From positions 558,001 to 622,000 of the forward strand of contig NADL03000528.1 in assembly GCA_002205965.3 (NCBI GenBank): a DNA stretch of 64,000 bases, written 5' to 3'. This DNA comes from Kappaphycus alvarezii. Its lineage: Eukaryota; Rhodophyta; Florideophyceae; Gigartinales; Solieriaceae. Under the pieces are notes generated by a model. That model was not told the DNA's origin, made no database searches, and saw only the letters and a program-made list of their open reading frames with translations. Positions 55,084 to 64,000 of the stretch are shown one piece after another (within the stretch, counting starts at the first letter, position 1; each line of letters opens with the position of its first letter). A program made the position numbers and the translations under genes.

Positions 55084-58000
55084 CCTAAAAAAATTCAAAC
55101 CGTAATAAAATATTTTGATTAAAAATTAAACACTACAGTAGTGAAATCGCCGGTTTACCTCCGTGCCGTGGCCCGTGCTGTATTCAAACAGTAATTTCGT
55201 GGCTCAAATTTGTGCACACATGCCTTTCAATGCTGTCAATAGTTTTTTACCACAACAGGATATAAGTGAACACCATATTTCTATAAGAAAATATGTAGAG
55301 TACAATCTCTGGGAAGGAATAATTTGATAAATTTACACATATTTATTTTTGAAACGTGAAGGCGGCGAAAAAATAATCTCTTCTAAGTGCAAGCCGCTGG
55401 TTTAATTTAAAACTGCATGGAAACCACAAACAAGGTTATTAACGTAGGAGACTGGAACATATTGCAGGTGCCGCAGTTGAGGTGACTAAATAGGGATGAA
55501 GCTGTACAGCTCCTTTTTTTAGTTCAACTCAGCGAATTGGAGTGTAATTGATGGGAGGAACTACGATACAAGAAGGTTGTCACTACCTTGTTTTTTTCTC
55601 AACCCCTAATCCGCTTCGCAGTAGTTGCTGGGGTGGACTACTTATGTCGCCCTAGCTACTAATTTTGAGTTCCTACCGCCGACGCTGCAGAATAGACTAA
55701 AATAATCTAATTTTGAAATACTGCGACAATCTTTTGAATTCGTCAGATAATACTTACTGAAAATGGTAGGTTAACCAGATACGGATTATTGAGAGTAAAT
55801 GCTTAGAGCTTCGAGAAGCTTTTTATGAGGTTTATAGATAATTTTTGATGCATTAATACAAGTAGATATTGTAAAATATTAACTGTTCCGATTTTTTAGA
55901 TTGGCTACGAGATTGAGATAAACATTGGAGATATTAATGAATCGTTAAACGAAAACTAACAGACTTTAACCACGTCATACACACTACGGAAGCCTCATGT
56001 CGGTTCTTTCTAGAGTTAGTAAGTGACTAGTTACATATATCTGAATAAAGGTTAGGTAACAGTATATATTCGAATCGACAGTCAAAAATACTTGTACTAT
56101 CAAACTCAACTATATGCAAATCACTTTAGCAAATTAAGATACACCGTAAAAAAGACAGGAGCGTAGTGTATTGCACAAATGCCCCGAAATGCCATAGAAA
56201 AAGCAGATTTGAATGCACTTTGTTGTGTATTTTGTGACCGTTTACCATTTACAATGCCGTCTTATTTCTATTGACTCGAGGACTTACTAATTTCGCTCTA
56301 GCTTTGGCGTCAATTTTTATTGATACATCTTATAGTTGATACATTTAAAATATTTAAAATACCAGTAATCTATATAATTTCATTGTTAAAGTCTTACACG
56401 AACCATATCCAGAGTTTTGCTGCTGTAAGTTGACATTAGCATATACCTTTACATAAAATGCCTCGATTTAATCAATGGTGAACTACTATTTTATTTCGAT
56501 ATCCACTGCTGTATTCTTAAGAAAATAATTCATCAAACATCTGCAGTTCATTTACGTAGTTTGAATCGGAGAAAAAAGATATTAACTTGCGACAACATTT
56601 TTCTTAACAAGATAAAACAATAACAGCAGCAAAAGACCCAAAATAGCAGCCATAAGTGTCATACGTATCAGTAATTTGTAATAAACCACTAAACATATTC
56701 AGTTGAGTAGGAATGCGAAAAAAGTTCCCCAAAAGGTTCCGTTCTTTTTTTGCGAAAAGCTACCGGTGTTTTTAAAGTCATATTTTCGTATATTTTAAAG
56801 TAAGGATGAAGGATTACACCTTAAAGTGTATTCGTAACGCATTTTCCAAAATAATTTGACATATCGAAGCGTACAGTTTCAATCTATAGAGCTCCAAATA
56901 ACAAGCTAGAAATCATGTTTATCTTCAAAGACACGGTAACCAGCTTCTTGAAGGCTCAATCACATTGCCTAAAACATCCCAAAACTCTGTGCAAGTTTCA
57001 AAGATAATCGCGGAATTCTATAAGTATCACACCTATCTCCCTTTCGGTCTAATATGGATACGACTAAATATCTATGATATCATTGGGCAATACGCAGAAA
57101 ACATCGTTCAGATTAATCTTTTAATGATTTTTGGCCATTACATGCAACTAGAATTTCAAAATTACTTATTGTTGCTCAAGTTGGGAGGAATTATACACAA
57201 AATTTGCTACGAGCGCTGCCTGCATAATGCATTAAAATTTCCAGAAGTTCAAAACTAGGGACCTTGTGACGCCATTTCGCTATGCTACTCGTCTAAAGAG
57301 GGGTAAATGTGTATTTCGATCAATTTGAGAGTTGAGAATGTCTAAGAGCACTACTTCGAAGCAAAACTCATCAAATATGACTTCAATTATAGTATACTTG
57401 CGAAGAACGTGGTATAATAATATTTGAGAATATCACTACAGTTTTAACTTCTGAGAGAACCAATACAATGTTTCACCGAAGACGAGCCAGTATATTAAAT
57501 ACAAGAAAGAAGGGAAAAAGCGAAACTATAATTTAGAATTAGGACATATAATCAATTGAATGGCCTTTTTGAAGCTATTTTTCTAGAACTTTATGCTTGA
57601 ACAAAGCTTAGAGTCGGAATAAAGGAGATTAGAGGTCACGATATACCCTAAAAAGCACTAGAGGCGAGGTTGATGAAATTAAGTCTAGGGAACTGAAGCT
57701 CTAAATAGCTGTTACCAACAAAAAAAGCTGATTAGTTTCATAGAAAAGTAAACATGAATCTTATCCGGCTGAGCAACAATATAAAAAAGGAGCCATCACA
57801 GCAACCTAAGTTCCTAGAATTATAAAAAGCGGAAAATGTTTTGCAAAATTTCCACAAGTAGGACCAACTTGAACAAATAGATTATAAGTAAACTTGAGAA
57901 CATTAATGTCTCATTGTACTTTGAGATTTAATTGAGGAAACTAGGGCTACAAGTATATAAATATCAGAAAACTAAAGTCAGGTTGGTTTATCATTACGTT

Positions 58001-61000
58001 TTAGATTTATTTGTACAAGGAAAGCTTAAGTACCTATTTTGAACCCCTTTTCAATTTCGCTCTGTTCAAATCCGCATGAGTTTATAGATATCATATTTAG
58101 ATTTTTTCCGTTTTTCCTTCTATCCATTTGGCAAATAATCGCTCAAATACCCCTATATTTTTCTTTCTCGTTGAGATGTGGCTATTTTGGAATAATGTCT
58201 CTATAATAACGCTTTAGTTTCTATTTCAATCTATCATCAAATCATGTAGCATACAGTACGTTTCTGTCTTATTGATACTTTTGGGTTTGAAGACCACAAA
58301 GTTGAGACAGCGAGTTTATTTTGCTAATTTCTCCCCCTAAAAACAACCGGGTGGGAACTTTTCTTTCTTTCTTGAATTCAGTGAGTAGGTATTAAATAAT
58401 TAATATTTAATAAATTTTCTTAGGTATTTCAATCTTATGTTTTCGACCGCCTATAAGAGATTTTGCGGACCTGCAATACATCTTAATGCGTTACCTTCAA
58501 CTATTTCGAGACTATAGCGGTTGAGCATGACTAACTGTCGGAGTATTCACTTTAGACCCTTAATAACGTCAAATATCTTCGAGAATCCCTTATTATACAC
58601 GTTTAACTCTTAGTCCAAGTTTTTTTGATGTAAAATCATATGCCACGATTTATCTAGATAGAATCATCTTTCTATTTATGTCTTTGGTATCATTATCTCA
58701 GAGCCACACGATTAGTGTCTAGTGAGCTCATTTTTGGATGAACATTAACTTATGTGATTCATATGTTTGCTGTTTGTGCATGATAATAAAATTAATTTAA
58801 TATAGATTGAATTTGTCCTATCATACCCGTTACTTGAGTGAGTCGTATTAGAGAAATGAAATAAGACAAATAATTTGCATTACATATCTTTCGAAAAATT
58901 ATTTATAAAATTAAATTTTAAAGCCGTTTTCTGATGTTGATTTCATCACATATGTGCTCTTTTCTAAGCATCAAAACCATTTTCGCATTTTTTTGATCAA
59001 ATAGGATACCATTAAGAGACTCTTCATTAGAATAAATAAGAAAAACTAGTGTCTTTTCATACTGTGCACTTTTCATGCTGTTGCACTTTTCATGCTTATG
59101 TCACTGAGGCTGATTAATTCTTCCTATTAAATGCAAAATAGTAAGATAACTTTTATTTAATTCCACTTTCACTCAAAGTATATACAAATTATCCGTTTTC
59201 ATTCACTTGTATCTTTTGGCCACAAAAAAAGGAACACTAAAGTTCATTATAATTTAGAGAAATTATGCTACTCTCTCAGATAATTCATTCAACTATTGGA
59301 TTATTTTGCGGCTACGAAATCATCAATCACCTTTTTTCCATTGAAAATTTCTTTCCTGAATTTTTCTTTTCAGGCTCTACTTTCTTGGTTTTATTTTATT
59401 ACTTTTTCCTTACTGACCTCCTCAAATATTTTCTCGCTCTTGTCGGTGCTCGCGCTTGACCTTTGTCAGCGATGGTACAGCCATGAATGAAGATCTCTCG
59501 CTACACCATTGTTGCGATGTAAATTTCGAGTAGATTGTCGTCCTGCGCCCTCAGCGCATGTTGACCGACCTAGGAAAGGCGTTTAGAGACTGATCTGCAA
59601 CTCGAACACGGTTTACAATAGTTCGCTGCCTCCTATCGCTTTTCAGCATACTTTAGTTATTTAAGTATTCGAATTAACGTGTTCCGGGCAGCCCCATCAG
59701 TCCGTTGCCAAGTCCTTTCGTTCTTATTTTTCTTATTTGAGGTTCTCGTCGTCTGTCGGCGGCCATTCTTAAAATCTAAGTGTTTCAAGCTGTCTTTATC
59801 TTTTTTTTGGATGTCGGAATTTTCTTCCCTTTATGTATATCATTAATTAATCCTATAAAAACAAATGAAAGAATTAATTTTCTTCCTGATCCCATGAATC
59901 CGGTGTTATATTAAAGCAATCCATTTGTAATTTAAAGTAATATATTTTTTAATTTGAGAAAAGTACGGGGTGCCAATTGTCATAAATGTTTTCGAGATCC
60001 TTTCATTCGAAGGACGTAAGTAGATATATTGCTCGATCTTACAAGGTTGGAAATAGGCTAATTTGTTATATTTGGTTCGAAAATAATAGTTTAAGTACTT
60101 TTATGCCAATTTTAATATTCTAACTCTGTTAACTTGTGTATTGGTGAATTCTTTTTCGTTTCTCATCTTATCTTTTCCCAAATCCTCATCACCAGTTGAG
60201 CATAGCATTGTTTTCAGTTTGCGTGCGTCACCTTCACAGAAAAGGTTGTAAATGGAAAAATGAGCCTAATATTCTCAATTAGTCTTTAAATGTCGAGTAG
60301 CTGCAGCAATATTCAGCTGATGAGCAAAAATACACTATGTAGGTGATAAATCATAGTGTCGGTGAACCGTGAACGTGTCAAGAAAAATAAAGAGAGGATA
60401 ACAGTTTCTGAATAGTACAGATGCGAAGACATGTACGCCGCTTTCGTATCTGAAAACACTTCTCCCATGAATATTCCGATACGAATAGTATTTTGAGCTG
60501 CAATCTAAGAGCGAAATACCATAAATCCTTGTCCAGACATTAATAAATAATTGTCGAAAATAAGCAACAATATTGTACTGCTCATGAATTCATTATTGTA
60601 AAAATGGAAAGAACTAAATTTTCTGTACATCTTCTATAGAAATCATAACGAAAGGCTTTCATTTCATGAGATGAGCTTACCACGAAGAGTGAGGATAATT
60701 TCTTCAAAAATCGATTTTATTTTAATTTATGTTATGAAATAGATATAGTCTAGTACGATAAATAAAAGACGGCGAAAAGCACGCTGCCACAAAAAAATGG
60801 ACACTGTAGTAATTCTTTCATCCAAAAAACAATAATATACAATTATGCAATCATAACGAGCTTTCTTATGTGCTCTGGGGAACTTTTTTGAATGCTTGAA
60901 TAAGAAAATGGGTTCAGGCAAGAAACTTACGGGTAAAGACAAATGCAACATGCGAATATGCTGGAATGGGGCCTTTTTGAAAAAAAAACTGAGTAGCATC

Positions 61001-63031
61001 TAATCATCATCCACCACAATGCCGTACACAAAATTTTTATGCTAAGCTATACATATGAGACAGAAACATAGCATATGAGACCCCAAAGACTCTGACCGCT
61101 CTATATGCTCTTATTATGATAAATTAAGCACAAGTGGCTCAAAATAGATAAGAAGAAAAATGAGAAAGGGTTTTAATTTCAAACAGATCCCCAGCAAAAA
61201 TCCCAGTACACATCAAATTTATAAACGGATGACTTTTTAAAAAATACAATACCATTAGCTATGTAGAGAACACAGCAGAATTACTTGGAAAATTTTAAGT
61301 ATGAGGTCAGACTTTCGAAGACCGCGCAGCAGTCAGCTTTTGTGACAAAGAAAATGCATCTGTTCAGGTGCAAAAAATTCAAATGAGACAGTCCAAATGG
61401 GGTAGCATACAAGTGGAAAGGGGAAATATCCTCCGTGAAGACTATATTAAGGATTCATTACAAATTCCATATAGTTTTAAAATATTTAATGATTACAAAA
61501 ACTAGGAAAGACCAAATATTTTTGCTTCATAGATCTATAAAAACTAATTTCTATCTAAACATGTTACGAAAAGTTCGCACTTCGCTTCCTACATACAGGT
61601 TAACTATTTTTCATGCAACAAGAAGTTCCTTGAAATGGATCATTAGTCGTAAAGTAAAAAATCTTTTATGTGATTTTTCATTCGCTGTTCCGTGCTTATA
61701 TATTATCTCAAATTTAATATTCATGCTAATTAGATTCGTTTATACAAACTTTTTAAATTTTGAGACAGCTTCAGACTATTCACCGTTATTGAGATGCAAT
61801 TGATGAACGTTTTACTGTAATCGAGTTTTTATCCATGTTGAGAGTTTCATTGGCATTGCTGCAGCTAGATAAAAGTCAGTTCTCTACTTTAAGATTGAAT
61901 ATTTGAACATTTTGGTCTGCGGATGAATTTTTCCGATATTTTTTTCCACATTACGTGTTCTACACCAAATTATAACTCAAAACTTAATACTTTTACAAAA
62001 AAGCGTCTGATAAATCGTAATGAGGCCCTCAATTTACAAAATGGAAATCATTAAATCGTAGATGCTTCAAAATGTTTACTAATTCAAACTAAGGGTTAAA
62101 TTATTTGTATTTCTTTCGACCATTAGACGTATCAAGTAGTTATTGCGTGCTTACAAGAAGAGTTATATTAGTTATTTTGAATTGATGTTCATGCATTATT
62201 ACTGTCTGTCAACATTTAATTGTTCCGCATTACTTCAAAGGGTGCGCAATGAACATTTACATTCACTGCATGTGAATTTAAGTGACACTCGTGCTATATC
62301 TCCGCACCATGACCGCCATACAGTTTGAATCTCACAAAATAATTTCTTTCTTAAATTGACCAATCATCTTGGAAACCGAGTTCTTCGATAGTGTATTCAG
62401 TTCTAGGAAAAAATTCAGACGTGTTACCTCCCCTATAGAAACAAATATGTAAAGCAGCTTCCCAAACCATCCTCCCACTCGACTTAATGCAAAATAATTC
62501 ACTTAATCCCTATGTCCGTAATACCCTCCTACTGATGTTAATGTAATTAATTAGCAATGTATTTAAAAATGCATTTTTTCTTTACAATGAAAACCGATGA
62601 TGCCCGTAATCGGATCAGATGCATTTTTAAGACTGTCGAATATTCTGCATTTTTGTAATGCGAAGAGAGCTTATTCAATCATGAACAGGATTACTTTCCA
62701 GCCTATTCATTTCATCAAGCTATAAAGCTCCAAAATTAGACTTCTTTGCAAACCTGAATTCAAAGCAAAGGATTTTTCTTTCACGAAAATCTGCGGTGTA
62801 AATAACGTATAAGAATAAAGTTTCCTCTGTCCCTCTTTTCGTATGCACGATACAGAACAAATAGAATCGCTCTACCATAGGATGGGAAAGATTCGGGTGC
62901 TGAATTAGAGCCGAAATTGACCCGCTTAACTCTAACCAAAAAAGTTTTGTGTATAATTGAAGCAGAAGATGTTCGCGATCAACGATAAAAAGAATAAACT
63001 GCCTATATTAAGATCCAAACAGATCGATTAA
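55084..63031. other. AT-rich, no gene recognised
   Basis: Scattered frames below 125 codons. A plus-strand stretch at 62,143-62,328 (ISYFELMFMHYYC ... PHHDRHTV) faintly recalls a gypsy integrase C-terminal region (SPFELMFGR ... YDRH) but is too weak to assign. A more G+C-rich patch at about 59,440-59,720 shows nothing diagnostic. Confidence 0.35.
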
Positions 63032-63260
63032 GTGTTACCCGGTAGGCCTCCCGGTGAAGAGCTCTTCCTGTGATTCACAGGTCCGAGATAGGGCAACACA
63101 CGAAATTTCACCTGTTAATTGAAGTCAAATTGATACTTTAAAGAGCTTCGAGCCCAGAAAAGGCAACCATACATGAAGAAAGAGGAATAGACTCATTGAT
63201 CAGTGACTGGGTTGTTTCTCACTAAACATTCTCTCTTCCTAGCCCTATAAAATTCGGAGA
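63032..63260 (+). promoter_or_regulatory. Palindrome cluster followed by a TATA box, LTR-like
   Basis: GTGTTACCC (63,032-63,040) pairs with GGGCAACAC (63,091-63,099) at 8 of 9 positions. Between them lie CCGG(T)AGGCCT(C)CCGG, the perfect palindrome GAAGAGCTCTTC (63,056-63,067) and CCTGTGATTCACAGG (63,067-63,081). A CTATAAAA box follows at 63,244-63,251. A TG-starting palindromic head plus a TATA about 210 bp downstream fits a solo LTR, but the 3' end was not found. Confidence 0.35.
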
Positions 63261-64000
63261 CCCATTTCACTGATCGATAAGTGGGCATCAAAGCCTCCAT
63301 GTGCAGCTTTTCCTCAATATTCGAGAATCATACAATTTGATTCGCTAATTTAATATATCTTTTTCCCCAAACCCCCTTTTAATTTGAAATAAACGGATCC
63401 GTTTAGTTTCCAAGGTGGTAATACGTAAAAAAACTCCTTTATATTCAATTTCACTACCACTTTTACGTACTCTACGCCCAAATAGGCGTTTGGAGAAGCA
63501 TTTTGGGCAAAACGCTGTATAAGGGACAAACACAACTCTTATCGTTACCAAACCAAAATTTGTGTCCTCCTTTTCTTTGCAGCTGTTTCATCTAGCTGCC
63601 AGTTAAATATTCGAAGTATTATAAAGGCCTAAGTGAAATTTCGGCTATAGTCAACCAAGAACCGGGAATCAGAAAAACCAGCATGCAGTACGAACCACTT
63701 TTATGAAGCAAATTTGCAAAAAAAAATAATCCATCATACTGTAAAAAATTCTCTAAATATTAAAAATATCCATAGGAAAGCATTTTGCGGACAAAATGAC
63801 ATTAGGTTCTAAATTAAATTATTGATTAAATGAGTAAAATGTAAATTTATGTAGGAAATTGCCTCTCTTTTCAATAATTTCTAGGGGAGCGATTGTTCAT
63901 GAACTCATACAGACTCTTAAATACAAATTTTTTCATTCGATTCGAGTATCAATTTATGTAATATTCGAGATCCTCTGTGTACGCAAACTGGATATCATGT
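63261..64000. other. No gene recognised to the window end
   Basis: Two overlapping minus frames at 63,345-63,551 have no domain. The rest is AT-rich. Confidence 0.35.

Noticed and set aside
63032-63099. tRNA gene
   Set aside because: Cloverleaf-like pairing but no A-box or B-box (GGTTCRANYCC) consensus, and the T-arm position is wrong. I saw no convincing tRNA elsewhere in the window.
26331-64000. Mitochondrial or plasmid origin of the AT-rich half
   Set aside because: No rRNA, tRNA or respiratory genes, while nuclear retrotransposon relics and a nuclear-type gene are present.

Overview
This window reads as nuclear DNA of a eukaryote, most likely a fungus and possibly an early-diverging (chytrid-like) one. 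The evidence is two DUF2235 serine hydrolases, a pogo/CENP-B-type transposase gene, a Ty3/gypsy chromovirus with a chromodomain, and several Ty1/copia elements with a fungal-style RNase H/reverse transcriptase signature. I saw no bacterial operon structure, rRNA, tRNA or CRISPR array. The species cannot be named from sequence alone.

Layout. (1) Bases 1-26,330 have mixed, moderate G+C: a 5'-truncated DUF2235 hydrolase gene (to 977, +); a chimeric retrotransposon scar, copia RT/RNase H fused to gypsy protease (1,205-3,005, -); a decayed but structurally complete copia element with both LTRs (6,101-11,586, -); a fairly young gypsy chromovirus with about 97% identical LTRs (12,753-18,330, -) sitting inside one arm of an older inverted repeat; a second, intact DUF2235 hydrolase (19,447-20,505, -); GTACAGTAC-type repeat clusters; an intact pogo-like transposase-derived gene that has lost one catalytic Asp (22,016-23,614, -); and a broken acidic-protein gene (25,679-26,330, -). 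(2) From about 26,330 to the end the base composition changes abruptly to AT-rich and long open frames almost vanish. Translating by eye across stops and frameshifts shows that part of this is a retrotransposon graveyard: an old copia element with protease, integrase, RT and RNase H in order (27,830-30,530, -), two gypsy RT scraps (33.6 kb +, 36.4 kb -) and a possible integrase scrap (51.4 kb -). One long intact gene stands alone in it: a beta-propeller-like protein with a long acidic tail (44,788-46,503, +). A GC-richer coding relic (54.5-55.1 kb) and a palindrome cluster with a downstream TATA box (63.0-63.25 kb) are the other islands.

How the parts relate. The two DUF2235 genes are paralogues in opposite orientation, separated by about 18 kb filled by transposons. 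Most non-repeat content is unassigned. All domain calls come from motif recognition by eye. No database search was possible, and frame-restored readings of decayed elements are inference.
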